A stretch of DNA of 64,000 nucleotides from Kribbella pratensis (GTDB lineage Bacteria; Actinomycetota; Actinomycetes; Propionibacteriales; Kribbellaceae), in the NCBI RefSeq assembly GCF_004365355.1, contig NZ_SODP01000001.1, positions 2,301,473-2,365,472 on the forward strand. Reading direction: 5' to 3'. Of the stretch, positions 32,847-41,428 are shown piece after piece (the first letter of the stretch is position 1; every line of letters starts with the position of its first letter). Below the pieces are notes generated by a model. It was given only the letters and a program-made list of their open reading frames with translations, was not told the origin of the DNA and made no database searches. The position numbers and the translations under genes are program-made.

Positions 32847-33553
32847 GGACCGGCGCAGCGGTTCTGCTCCTCGCGACCGCGTCGGCTGTGACCGGGTGCA
32901 GTATTGAGTCAGGCACGGGGCCGACTCAGCCCGGCCCCACCGCAGCCGGCGTCGCGAGCGAGCGAACCGCTGCGCCTACTACCACCGTGATCACACCCAC
33001 GCCCAGGCACGCCCCTGCAGCAGGAGGGCCCAGCCCAACACACAGCTCCGGGCCACCCGCTCGGCCGTCGACGCCACCAGGCCAGAGGCGCGGACCGTCG
33101 GCACCAATGCCGAAGTCGGCTCCGATCCGCGTGATCATCCCGGCGATCGGGGTGGACTCGGGTCTTGTGCGTCTCGGCCTCAACCGCAACGGCACCCTGC
33201 AGGTACCACGGAACGGATTCCCGGCCGGTTGGTTCACCGGTGCTCCCACGCCCGGCGAGAAGGGTCCGGCCATCATCGCCGGTCATGTCCACTGGGCCGG
33301 CCGGGCCGGAGTCTTCGCCAGGCTGGCGCGGCTCGAGCGGGGCGACACGATCACGGTGACGCGGCAAGACCGCTCCACCGCGCTGTTCCGGGTGAGCCGG
33401 GTGCAGCAGTATCCGAAGGCCACCTTCCCCAGCGCCGCGGTGTACGGCGATATCGACCACCCCGGGCTGCGGCTGATCACCTGCGGCGGACTCGACACCG
33501 TGTCGGCGAAGTACGAGGCCAACCTGGTGGTCTTCGCCGACCTGAGCAAGTAG
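32843..33553 (+). CDS. Class F-type sortase, probable lipoprotein
   Basis: A 236-residue sortase. The N-terminus is a lipoprotein signal with lipobox AVTGC (Cys19), then a Pro/Thr-rich linker to about 90. The catalytic domain carries VIIPAIGVDSGLVRLGL, His148 in IIAGHVHW, and Cys214 in LRLITCGG followed by YEANLVVFAD. The usual catalytic arginine near the end is not evident at that spot. ATG 32843 overlaps the preceding stop as ATGA, so the two genes are translationally coupled. Class F sortases of actinobacteria are poorly studied; the upstream surface protein is the obvious candidate substrate. Confidence 0.88.
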   Translation: MRTGAAVLLLATASAVTGCSIESGTGPTQPGPTAAGVASERTAAPTTTVITPTPRHAPAAGGPSPTHSSGPPARPSTPPGQRRGPSAPMPKSAPIRVIIPAIGVDSGLVRLGLNRNGTLQVPRNGFPAGWFTGAPTPGEKGPAIIAGHVHWAGRAGVFARLARLERGDTITVTRQDRSTALFRVSRVQQYPKATFPSAAVYGDIDHPGLRLITCGGLDTVSAKYEANLVVFADLSK

Positions 33554-33715
33554 CGCACCCAGCTCCGTCTGGTGGAGTCGTCGGAAGCCAGATCCATCGC
33601 CGCGCGACCAGGCCGAGCCGCGCCTCGACGAGGTGCGACGGGACACGACAGCCAGACATCCCGTCGAGGCGTACGCATCGACGGGGCTCACAACGCCGGA
33701 GGGGGCGCTAAGAAA

Positions 33716-33756
33716 GCGTCAAGATGCGACGGGTGGGCGTCAAGACGGCGTCAAGA
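33716..33756 (+). promoter_or_regulatory. Three GCGTCAAGA direct repeats upstream of the potassium-type permease
   Basis: GCGTCAAGA occurs at 33716-33724, 33737-33745 and 33748-33756, with start spacings of 21 and 11 bp. Eleven-bp phasing of direct repeats is typical of OmpR/PhoB/KdpE-class regulators. A KdpE-like regulator gene lies downstream (37269). The pattern also shows that the long reading from ATG 33724 is unlikely to be coding. Confidence 0.6.
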
Positions 33757-33795
33757 GCGGGCCCTTCAGGTATCGGGCAACGGTTGGCTGGTGGC

Positions 33796-35772
33796 GTGAA
33801 GGTGCTGGAGCTGCCGAAACGATTCCTGGTCGGGCGACCGCTGCGCAGTGAGCGGTTGGGCGATACGTTGCTGCCCAAGAGGCTTGCGCTGCCGGTGTTC
33901 TGCAGCGACCCGCTGTCCTCGAACGCGTACGCGACCGAGGAGATCCTGCTCATGCTGAGCCTTGGTGGGCTGACGCTGCTCCATCTGACGCCCTGGCTGG
34001 CTGCCGTGGTCATCGCGTTGCTGATCGTGGTCGTCGCGTCGTACCGGCAGACCTGCTACGCCTACCCGAACGGCGGCGGTGCCTACGCGGTCAGCCGGGC
34101 CAATCTCGGGCGCAATGCTTCGCTGGTCGCCGCCAGTGCGCTGCTGGTGGACTACGTGCTGACGGTCGCGGTCTCGGTGGCCGCCGGCGTGCAGAACATC
34201 GTGTCCGCGGTTCCGGCGCTCGGTCCGCATGCGGTGCTGGTGTCGATCGGGATGATCGCGCTGCTTGCGGTGATGAACCTGCGCGGCGTGAAGGAGTCCG
34301 GTACGGCGTTCGCGATCCCGACGTACGGGTTCATCGCGGTGGTGCTGGCAATGATCGCGGTCGGGCTGGTCAAGGTCGTCATTGGTGACCCGCCGCGGGC
34401 GGAGTCGGCGCCGTACGGGATCACTCAGGCGTCGCACGCGACCGGGCTGGTGGCCGTACTGATCGGGATGCGTGCCTTCGCCTCGGGCTGTACGGCACTT
34501 ACCGGAGTCGAAGCCGTGAGCAACGGTGTGCCGAACTTCAAGCCGCCGAAGAGCAAGAACGCGGCCGGCACGCTCGCGATCATGGGGTCGATCACGATCG
34601 CGATGTTCGCCGGGATCACCGCACTGGCGATTGTTTCGCAGGTACACGTGGCCGCCGATCCGGCCCGGCTGACCGGTACACCGGCGGGGTACGACCAGCG
34701 CACGGTGATCGCACAGGTAGCCGGTTCGGTCTTCGGCGGCTATCACTCGATCGGGTTCTTCGCCGTGCAGGCGTTCACCGCGGCGATCCTGATCCTGGCC
34801 GCGAACACGGCGTTCAACGGCTTCCCGATCCTCGCGTCGTTGCTCGGCCACGACGGATTCCTGCCTCGGCAGTTCTCCCGGCGTGGTGACCGGCTGGTGT
34901 TCAGCAACGGCATCCTGATCCTGTCCGGGTTGGCTTGCCTGCTGATCTGGTTGTTCGACGCCAGTACGACGCGACTCATCCAGCTGTACATCATCGGGGT
35001 GTTCGTGTCGTTCACTCTGAGCCAGGCCGGCATGGTCGTGCACTGGACCCGGTTGTTGCGCGGGGACGTGCTGTCACCGAGCCGAACGCACCTGCAGCGG
35101 TCGCGCGCGATCAATGCGCTCGGAGCGGTCTTCACCGCAGTGATCCTGGTCGTGGTACTGATCACGAAGTTCACCCACGGCGCGTGGATCGTGGTGCTGG
35201 CAATGCCCGGGCTGTTCCTGTTGATGAAGGGGATCCGGCGGCACTACGACCGCGTGGAGGTAGAGCTCCGCCCCACCCCTGGAGGTACGACGCTACCGCC
35301 GCGAGTCTTCGCGATCGTCCTGGTGTCGAAGCTGCACACCCCGACCCTGCGCGCGTTGGCGTATGCCCGGGCGACCCGCCCGACCACGCTGACGGCGGTG
35401 ACCGTCAGCACTGACCTCGCCGCGTCTGATGCGTTGCTGCAGGAGTGGAGTGACCGGGACATCCCGGTGCCGTTGAAGGTGCTGCACTCCCCGTACCGCG
35501 ATGTGACCGGGCCGGTCCTGGAGTACGTCAAGGATGTTCGCCGGACAAGCCCTCGTGACCTGGTCGCGGTGTTCATTCCGGAGTACGTCGTGGGGCATTG
35601 GTGGGAGGCACTGCTCCACAATCAGAGCGCACTGCGATTGAAGGCCAGACTGCTGTTCCAGCCCGGGGTCATGGTCATCAACGTGCCGTGGCAGCTGGGT
35701 TCCGCGGAGGGGCTCGAGTCCAGGCGCGTGGAGACGGCGGCGGAAGACGACCTCCCGTCCGTGCATGTCTGA
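33796..35772 (+). CDS. APC-superfamily permease, KimA-like potassium importer candidate
   Basis: A 658-residue protein with about 12 helices and a C-terminal cytoplasmic domain. It starts with KRLALPVFCSDPLSSNAYAT, the signature of the KimA/YdaO branch of APC transporters. It continues with YPNGGGAYAVSRANLG, LVDYVLTVAVSVAAGVQNIV, RAFASGCTALTGVEAVSNGV and NTAFNGFPILASLLGHDGFL, and ends with a Usp-like cytoplasmic region (HTPTLRALAYARATRPTTLT, PLKVLHSPYRDVTGPV). KimA proteins import potassium with protons and are often under c-di-AMP control. GTG 33796 is chosen because the earlier in-frame ATG 33724 overlaps operator-like repeats. The KdpD/KdpE-like pair follows. Confidence 0.86.
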   Translation: MKVLELPKRFLVGRPLRSERLGDTLLPKRLALPVFCSDPLSSNAYATEEILLMLSLGGLTLLHLTPWLAAVVIALLIVVVASYRQTCYAYPNGGGAYAVSRANLGRNASLVAASALLVDYVLTVAVSVAAGVQNIVSAVPALGPHAVLVSIGMIALLAVMNLRGVKESGTAFAIPTYGFIAVVLAMIAVGLVKVVIGDPPRAESAPYGITQASHATGLVAVLIGMRAFASGCTALTGVEAVSNGVPNFKPPKSKNAAGTLAIMGSITIAMFAGITALAIVSQVHVAADPARLTGTPAGYDQRTVIAQVAGSVFGGYHSIGFFAVQAFTAAILILAANTAFNGFPILASLLGHDGFLPRQFSRRGDRLVFSNGILILSGLACLLIWLFDASTTRLIQLYIIGVFVSFTLSQAGMVVHWTRLLRGDVLSPSRTHLQRSRAINALGAVFTAVILVVVLITKFTHGAWIVVLAMPGLFLLMKGIRRHYDRVEVELRPTPGGTTLPPRVFAIVLVSKLHTPTLRALAYARATRPTTLTAVTVSTDLAASDALLQEWSDRDIPVPLKVLHSPYRDVTGPVLEYVKDVRRTSPRDLVAVFIPEYVVGHWWEALLHNQSALRLKARLLFQPGVMVINVPWQLGSAEGLESRRVETAAEDDLPSVHV

Positions 35773-35784
35773 GTCTCCGCCGTC

Positions 35785-35828
35785 CTCGTACGACGCTGTC
35801 TCGTATGCGCTGTCTCGTACGGCGCTGT
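35785..35828 (+). repeat. Three tandem 14-15 bp repeats before the KdpD-like gene
   Basis: CTCGTACGACGCTGT, CTCGTATGCGCTGT and CTCGTACGGCGCTGT follow one another between the permease stop and the kinase start. They nearly fill the 70-bp gap. They may be an operator, an RNA element or slippage. Confidence 0.7.
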
Positions 35829-35842
35829 GCAACAGTTGATCC

Positions 35843-37264
35843 GTGGTGGAGAACGACGTGCCTGCGTCACCGTCCCCCGAGCGGCAGGAGGCGCGCCACT
35901 CCCGTCTCAGGAGGCGCGTTTGGGCAGGACTGGGCCTCGTGGTGGCGGGGCTGCCGGCCTTGACGGTCGCGCTGCTCCCGATCCGCGACAGCCTGGCACT
36001 TGAGAGCGTTCTCCTGCTCTACCTGCTCGCCGTGGTTCTGATCGCCGTGACCGGCGGTCTGCTGCCCGGGGTCACGGCCGCGTTCGCGGCAGTCGTGCTG
36101 GCCAACTTCTTCTTCACCACGCCGTACCACACGCTGGTGGTCGACCAGCAGGACAGCATCATCGCGTTGTTCGTCTTCGTCCTGGTCGCGGTGACGGTCA
36201 GTGTCACTGTCGAAGTGGCCACGCGCTACCGGCTCGCGGCGGTACGGAGCCGGAGCGAGACGGAGGTGCTGTCCCGCCTGACGACCGAGCCCGTGTCGGG
36301 TGATTCGCTGATGGCGGTGCTGGAGGAGGTGCGCGAATCGTTCGGGATGGAGTCCGTCGCGTTGATGGAACGTCACGGTGACATCGATCAGGTAGCCGCG
36401 TTCGCCGGACGGCCCTTGCACGGCAACGCGGTCATCTCGGTCCCGGCCCGCGACGGCCTACGACTGGTTGCCGAGGGCCCCGAGCTCTTCGCGGAGGACC
36501 GGAAGCTGCTGACCCGGCTGGCCTCGGCGGCCGCACGGGCCTGGGAGGGGCAGCAGCTCGCCGGCGAGGCAGCGCAGGCGCGGCAGCTGGCCGAGATCGA
36601 CCGGCTACGCGCAGCGTTGCTGGCCGCCGTCGGTCACGATCTCAGAACACCGCTGGCCGGCATCAAGGCGGCCGTGTCCAGCCTCCGCCAGCAAGACGTG
36701 ACCTGGAGCCCGGCCGAGCACGACGAACTGCTGGAGACCATCGAGGAGTCGGCGGATCGCCTCGACGACCTGATCGCGAACCTGCTGGCGATGAGCCGGT
36801 TGCAGGCCGGTGCGCTGTCGGTCGACGTACGCCGGATCGTGCTCCAGGAGGTCGTCGCCAAGGCGCTGGTCGGTGTCCCGGCCGACGTCGTCGTTGTCGA
36901 CGTACCTGACGACCTGCCGCTCGTTCTCGCCGACCCGGGACTCCTCGAGCGCGCGATCGCCAATCTGGTCGACAACGCGTGCCGGTTCACACCCAGCGGT
37001 GTGCCGGTCCTGGTCAGAGCCTGGGCAGACGATGTCGCGCATCTCAGCGTGGCTGATTCCGGACCAGGCGTTCCGGCGGCGGACTGGGAGCGGATGTTCA
37101 CGCCGTTCCAGCGGCTCGGCGATCAGCGGCCCGACACCGGGGTCGGTCTCGGCCTGGCGATCGCCCGCGGCTTCAGCGAGGCAATCGGAGGATCGCTCAA
37201 CCCGTCATCGACCCCCGGCGGAGGCCTGACCATGACGATCCAGCTGCCGTTGACGGGCGATTGA
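35843..37264 (+). CDS. KdpD-like sensor histidine kinase lacking the N-terminal Usp/KdpD domain
   Basis: A 473-residue kinase. It has four membrane helices of the DUF4118 type (about 25-125; LLLYLLAVVLIAVTGGLLPG, VVLANFFFTTPYHTLVV), a GAF-like region (150-240), HisKA with phosphoacceptor H265 in LAAVGHDLRTPLAGIKAAVS, and HATPase boxes NLVDNACRFTP, DSGPGVP and GVGLGLAIARGF. Classical KdpD is about 850-900 aa, with an extra N-terminal sensor half that is missing here. GTG 35843. The stop is 4 bp before the regulator gene. It likely reads potassium or ionic strength for the adjacent permease. Confidence 0.9.
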   Translation: MVENDVPASPSPERQEARHSRLRRRVWAGLGLVVAGLPALTVALLPIRDSLALESVLLLYLLAVVLIAVTGGLLPGVTAAFAAVVLANFFFTTPYHTLVVDQQDSIIALFVFVLVAVTVSVTVEVATRYRLAAVRSRSETEVLSRLTTEPVSGDSLMAVLEEVRESFGMESVALMERHGDIDQVAAFAGRPLHGNAVISVPARDGLRLVAEGPELFAEDRKLLTRLASAAARAWEGQQLAGEAAQARQLAEIDRLRAALLAAVGHDLRTPLAGIKAAVSSLRQQDVTWSPAEHDELLETIEESADRLDDLIANLLAMSRLQAGALSVDVRRIVLQEVVAKALVGVPADVVVVDVPDDLPLVLADPGLLERAIANLVDNACRFTPSGVPVLVRAWADDVAHLSVADSGPGVPAADWERMFTPFQRLGDQRPDTGVGLGLAIARGFSEAIGGSLNPSSTPGGGLTMTIQLPLTGD

Positions 37265-37268
37265 TGCC

Positions 37269-37946
37269 ATGAGCAAGGTTCTGATCGTCGACGACGACCG
37301 GCAGTTACTGCGTGCGCTGGCCATCAACCTGCGCGCTCGCCAGTACGACGTCGAGACCGCGGCCGACGGCACCGCGGCGCTCGAAGCCGCGAGGCGCCGG
37401 CCGCCGGACCTTGTGATCCTCGACCTCGGCCTGCCCGACATGAACGGCGTCGAGGTGGTGTACGGACTGCGCGGCTGGTTCTCGGCCCCGATCATCATCC
37501 TGTCCGCCCGCGAGGCCCAGGCCGACAAGGTCGAGGCGCTCGACGCCGGGGCGGACGACTACGTCACGAAACCCTTCGGCATGGACGAACTGCTCGCCCG
37601 CGTCCGCGCCGCACTTCGCCGTACGACGCCCACCACCGGCGGAGTCGTGACCGTACAGACCGACGCCTTCACCATCGACCTCGCCGCGAAGCAGGTCACC
37701 ACGACCGACGGGCCCGTGCGGCTGACACCCACCGAATGGAGCCTCCTCGAGGTTCTCGTCCGCAACACCGGCAAGCTGGTCAGCCAGAAGCAACTGCTCC
37801 AGGAGGTGTGGGGCCCCACCTACGAGGCCGAGACGAACTATCTCCGCGTCTACATGGCCCAACTCCGCCGCAAGCTCGAACTCGACCCGTCCCGCCCCGA
37901 ACACCTGATCACCGAACCGGGCATCGGCTACCGCTTCCAGCCCTAG
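37269..37946 (+). CDS. kdpE: KdpE-like OmpR-family response regulator
   Basis: A 225-residue regulator. The receiver domain has D9/D10, D52 in VILDLGLPD, and K102-type switch residue in DDYVTKPFGMDELLAR. The winged-helix effector has LTPTEWSLLEVLVRNTGKLV, LLQEVWGPTYEAETNYLRVY and MAQLRRKLELDPSRPEHLIT, ending in TEPGIGYRFQ. This matches KdpE closely. The gene lies 4 bp after its kinase. No kdpFABC genes are present nearby, so the permease at 33796 is its likely target through the GCGTCAAGA repeats. Confidence 0.92.
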   Translation: MSKVLIVDDDRQLLRALAINLRARQYDVETAADGTAALEAARRRPPDLVILDLGLPDMNGVEVVYGLRGWFSAPIIILSAREAQADKVEALDAGADDYVTKPFGMDELLARVRAALRRTTPTTGGVVTVQTDAFTIDLAAKQVTTTDGPVRLTPTEWSLLEVLVRNTGKLVSQKQLLQEVWGPTYEAETNYLRVYMAQLRRKLELDPSRPEHLITEPGIGYRFQP

Positions 37947-37990
37947 CCAAGCCTGGGAACGAGGTTGCGTGGCTGACGCCCGCGGTCGAC

Positions 37991-38022
37991 TTGACCTTGA
38001 CGCAGCGTCAACCCTCCATCCT
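37991..38022 (+). promoter_or_regulatory. MerR-type promoter/operator of the ABC exporter operon
   Basis: TTGACC (37991-37996) as -35, CATCCT (38017-38022) as -10 with a long 20-bp spacer, and a perfect odd palindrome TTGACGC-A-GCGTCAA (37997-38011) in the spacer. This is the classic layout of MerR-family activation. The operon ends with a MerR-type gene at 39632. Confidence 0.72.
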
Positions 38023-38072
38023 GTGTGGCAAGCCCTTCCTCGGTGACGGGAACGGCTCCACGAAGGAGACAG

Positions 38073-38861
38073 ATGATGACGACGTTGATCGAGAAGAACC
38101 GGCAAAGCGCCGGTCCGGCGATCCGTGTGCGGGGCCTGGAGAAGTCGTACGGGAAGCTGGAGGTCCTGCGTGGCGTCGACTTCGACGTGGCGCGAGGCAG
38201 CATCTTCGCGTTGCTCGGGTCCAACGGCGCCGGCAAGACCACCACCATCAGGATTCTCGCCACCCTCCTGAAGGCCGACGCGGGGACCGCGGCCGTCAAC
38301 GGCTTCGATGTCACCACGCAGGGCGGGCAGGTGCGCGGCTCCATCAGCCTGACCGGACAGTTCGCCGCGGTCGACGAGATCCTCAGCGGTCGGGAGAACC
38401 TCATACTCGTAGCCAAGCTGCGGCACCTCGAGGACCCGGCCGCGATCGCGGACAGCCTGCTGGATCGTTTCTCGCTGACCGACGCGGCCACCCGCAGGGT
38501 GTCGACGTACTCCGGTGGCATGCGCCGCCGGTTGGACATTGCGATGAGCTTGATCGGGGATTCGCCGGTGATCTTCCTGGACGAGCCGACCGCGGGTCTC
38601 GACCCGGAGGCGCGGATCGAGGTCTGGCAGATGGTCAAGGAGCTCGCCGGCTCCGGTACGACGGTGTTGCTCACCACGCAGTACCTCGACGAGGCCGAGC
38701 AACTCGCGGACCGGATCGCGATCCTGCACCAGGGCCGGATCATCGCCAACGGCACGCTGGCCGAACTCAAACAGCTCTTCCCACCCGCCGAGGTCGAGTA
38801 CGTCGAGAAGCAGCCCACGCTCGAGGAGATCTTCCTGGCCATCATCGGAGACCGCCGATGA
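38073..38861 (+). CDS. ABC transporter ATP-binding protein (DrrA-like)
   Basis: A 262-residue nucleotide-binding protein: Walker A GSNGAGKTTT, Q-loop in SLTGQFAAVDEILSGREN, signature YSGGMRRRLDIAMSL, Walker B VIFLDEPTAGLD, H-loop variant LTTQYLDEAEQLADR (Q in place of His). The C-terminal QPTLEEIFLAIIG is typical of DrrA-type drug-exporter subunits. The start is ATG 38073, with GAAGGAG upstream. The stop overlaps the permease ATG (ATGA). Confidence 0.93.
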   Translation: MMTTLIEKNRQSAGPAIRVRGLEKSYGKLEVLRGVDFDVARGSIFALLGSNGAGKTTTIRILATLLKADAGTAAVNGFDVTTQGGQVRGSISLTGQFAAVDEILSGRENLILVAKLRHLEDPAAIADSLLDRFSLTDAATRRVSTYSGGMRRRLDIAMSLIGDSPVIFLDEPTAGLDPEARIEVWQMVKELAGSGTTVLLTTQYLDEAEQLADRIAILHQGRIIANGTLAELKQLFPPAEVEYVEKQPTLEEIFLAIIGDRR

Positions 38862-39616
38862 ACACGTACTTCCTCAGCGACACGCTCGCCCTGACCGTCC
38901 GGACGTTGCGCCACATCACCCGCAGCCTGGACACGATCATCACGACCGTACTCACCCCGGTCGCGCTGATGCTGATGTTCGTGTACGTGTTCGGCGGGGC
39001 GATCTCCACCGGATCGAAGTACATCAACTTCATGCTGCCCGGCATTCTGCTGATCACGATCGCGTCCGGCATCTCCTACACCGCATTCCGCCTTTTCATG
39101 GACCTGAAGAGCGGGATTCTCGAGCGCTTCCAGTCCATGCCGATCGCCCGGTCGGGCCTGCTGTGGGCCCATGTCGTCACGTCGATGGTCGCCAACCTGA
39201 TCGCGCTGGTGATCGTCGTCGGTGTCGCTCTGCTCATGGGCTTCCGCTCGAGCGCAGGTGTCCTGGCCTGGCTCGCGGTCACCGGCATCCTGCTCCTGTC
39301 GACACTGGCGTTGACCTGGCTCGCCGTGATCCCCGGACTCACTGCGGGATCGGTGGAGAGCGCGGGCGCCTTCGCCTACCCGCTCATCTTTCTGCCGTTC
39401 GTGAGTTCGGCGTTCGTGCCCACGGAAACCATGCCCGGCCCGGTGCGGTGGTTCGCCGAGCACCAGCCGGTCACATCGATCGTCGACACGATCCGTGCCT
39501 TGTTCGCCGAGCAGCCGGTCGGCAACGCCATCTGGACAGCGCTGGCGTGGTGCGTCGGCGTGCTCGTCGCGGCGTACGTCCTGGCGATGGTCGCGTATCG
39601 CCGGAAGTCCGCCTGA
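38858..39616 (+). CDS. ABC-2 type permease (DrrB-like)
   Basis: A 252-residue permease with six helices: LDTIITTVLTPVALMLMFVY, FMLPGILLITIASGISYTAF, VVTSMVANLIALVIVVGVAL, WLAVTGILLLSTLALTWLAV, AYPLIFLPFVSSAFVPTETM and LAWCVGVLVAAYVLAMVAYR. The SRG-type ERFQSMPIARSGLLW and the SAFVPTETMP segments are standard for the family. It is translationally coupled to the ATP-binding subunit; together they should export a lipophilic drug-like compound. Confidence 0.92.
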   Translation: MNTYFLSDTLALTVRTLRHITRSLDTIITTVLTPVALMLMFVYVFGGAISTGSKYINFMLPGILLITIASGISYTAFRLFMDLKSGILERFQSMPIARSGLLWAHVVTSMVANLIALVIVVGVALLMGFRSSAGVLAWLAVTGILLLSTLALTWLAVIPGLTAGSVESAGAFAYPLIFLPFVSSAFVPTETMPGPVRWFAEHQPVTSIVDTIRALFAEQPVGNAIWTALAWCVGVLVAAYVLAMVAYRRKSA

Positions 39617-39631
39617 GGCAGGCTTGGACGC

Positions 39632-40435
39632 ATGCTCACTATCAGCCAGCTGGCGACGTACGCCGGTGTGACGGTGCGGGCCGTGCGGCATTATCACAAG
39701 ATCGCGCTGCTGCCGGAGCCCGCGCGCGACCGGTCCGGGTACCGGTCGTACGACTCGGCTGCCGTCGTACGGCTGATCCGGATCCGCACCCTGACGGACG
39801 CCGGTGTACCGCTGGCCCGAGTACAGAAGCTCCTCGACGCCGCGCCGCAGGAGTTCGAGGACGGCGTACACGACATCGACAAGGAGCTGCGCGCGGAGAT
39901 CCGGCGGTTGGAGGCCAGCCGCCGACGGCTCGCCAGGCTGGCGGCCGGCGAACAGCTGGCGCTCCCCCAGAGTGTCATCGACTACCTGGACCGGCTGCGC
40001 CGTCACGGCGTCAGCGAGCGCTACCTCGAGATGGAGCGCGACGCGTGGATCATGATCGCCGCGCAGGTACCGGACCTGATCGACACCGTGATCGCCGCGA
40101 AGCACGAGCAGCTGGAGGATCCCGATGCGCAGAAGCTCTACAGCCTGGTGAGCGAGGCCGTCGACAATCAGGGTGACGAGGCCTTGCTCGTCGAGATCGC
40201 CGACATCCTGGAACGCCTGTACATCCGCGCCGCCGAAGCCGGTCAGCTGGGCGACGAGCCCTTCGACGACCAACTCGTCAAACTGCTGGACGCCGTCATG
40301 CTCGAGTCCGCACCCGAAGCAGCGCGGCTACTCGCGATCATGGAGAAACGCGGCTGGAAGGGCTGGACCCGCATCGAGCAAGTGCCCCCACCCGGGCAGC
40401 GCCAGTTCGGATCGCGGACCGCGCCGGCAGGTTGA
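39632..40435 (+). CDS. MerR-family transcriptional regulator
   Basis: A 267-residue regulator. The N-terminal MerR wing-HTH has LTISQLATYAGVTVRAVRHY, HKIALLPEPARDRSGYRSYD and AAVVRLIRIRTLTDAGVPLA. A dimerisation coiled coil (about 75-115) and a helical ligand domain follow. The C-terminal part resembles TipA-L/multidrug-binding regulators in length only. It lies 15 bp after the permease and is the probable regulator of the operon through the palindrome at 37997. Confidence 0.92.
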   Translation: MLTISQLATYAGVTVRAVRHYHKIALLPEPARDRSGYRSYDSAAVVRLIRIRTLTDAGVPLARVQKLLDAAPQEFEDGVHDIDKELRAEIRRLEASRRRLARLAAGEQLALPQSVIDYLDRLRRHGVSERYLEMERDAWIMIAAQVPDLIDTVIAAKHEQLEDPDAQKLYSLVSEAVDNQGDEALLVEIADILERLYIRAAEAGQLGDEPFDDQLVKLLDAVMLESAPEAARLLAIMEKRGWKGWTRIEQVPPPGQRQFGSRTAPAG

Positions 40436-40482
40436 CCCTCAGTTAGCTTGCCGAAGGCAACCGTTTCAGGCACTGTGGTGAG

Positions 40483-41409
40483 GTGGAGCTGGACCCGGTG
40501 CTCACGTTGTACGGGCTGCCGCCCGAGCAGTTCACTGCTGCCCGCAACCAGATCGCGAAGACGCTCCGCGACGCGGGCGACACGCGCGGCAGTGAATCGA
40601 TACGGGCTCTGCGGAAGCCGACCATCGCAGCATGGTTGGCCAACCGTCTCGTCCGAACGGCGCCGGATCAGATCGCGGAACTGACCGAGTTCGGAGAAGA
40701 CCTGCGCGAAGCCCATCGTCGCGGTGACCGCATCAGGCTCAAGGTGCTCACCCCTGGCCGACACGAACTGGTCGACCGTCTCGTACAGATCGCGAAGGCG
40801 AACGCGGCCGACGATGGACGTTCGATCACCGTGAGCACAGCCGAGCGACTCGCGGCCACCCTGGACGCCGCGCTGGTGGACCCCGGTGCTGCCCAGATGC
40901 TGCGCAGCGGACGCCTCAGCAGCGGTCTCCGCCACGTCGGATTCGGCGTCGTCGACGAGACCGGTGCGCCGGTTCCGATTACCGGGGCGATGCGTGACCG
41001 GCCGACACCCACGGCGACTGCCGGCAAGACGTCTCCGCGCAAGTCGGGACCGAAGAAGAAGGCGCCCGGCGTGAGGACAAGAAAGCTCCCGCAGGACGAG
41101 CTGCTCCGCAGGCAACGCGCGGAGCTGCAGGAGCGGCTGCGAGAGGTCGAGGCCGATTACGAAGCAGCCGAGAACGAGCGAGCGGCTGCCGAGTCCGAAC
41201 TGGACGCCAACGAGCACCACATCGCCGACATGCAGACCGCGATCGAACGGCTGACCGACGAGCTGGAACAAGCCCGCCGCGAACTACGCCAAGCCCAGAG
41301 CCGCACCCGAAAGCTCGAACGCGCACTCACCCACGCCGCGCGATTCGCCGCTGCCGCACGCCGACGCCGCGACGCTCAGCACCAACGCCTCGACGCCTTC
41401 AACGCGTGA
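40483..41409 (+). CDS. Hypothetical coiled-coil protein
   Basis: A 308-residue protein. Residues 1-150 are a folded helical region (TLYGLPPEQFTAARNQIAKT, GSESIRALRKPTIAAWLANR). A basic linker (about 175-200, KTSPRKSGPKKKAPGVRTRK) follows, then a long coiled coil to the end (LQERLREVEADYEAAENERA, IERLTDELEQARRELRQAQS). Related actinobacterial proteins are often annotated as hypothetical or transposase-like, without evidence. GTG start 40483. It may bind nucleic acid through the basic stretch (inference). Confidence 0.75.
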   Translation: MELDPVLTLYGLPPEQFTAARNQIAKTLRDAGDTRGSESIRALRKPTIAAWLANRLVRTAPDQIAELTEFGEDLREAHRRGDRIRLKVLTPGRHELVDRLVQIAKANAADDGRSITVSTAERLAATLDAALVDPGAAQMLRSGRLSSGLRHVGFGVVDETGAPVPITGAMRDRPTPTATAGKTSPRKSGPKKKAPGVRTRKLPQDELLRRQRAELQERLREVEADYEAAENERAAAESELDANEHHIADMQTAIERLTDELEQARRELRQAQSRTRKLERALTHAARFAAAARRRRDAQHQRLDAFNA

Positions 41410-41428
41410 GGCCACGTCGGGCCGTTGG

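Noticed and set aside
33724-33795. The longer permease start at ATG 33724
   Set aside because: It overlaps the three GCGTCAAGA repeats and adds a low-complexity N-terminus not typical of KimA-like proteins.
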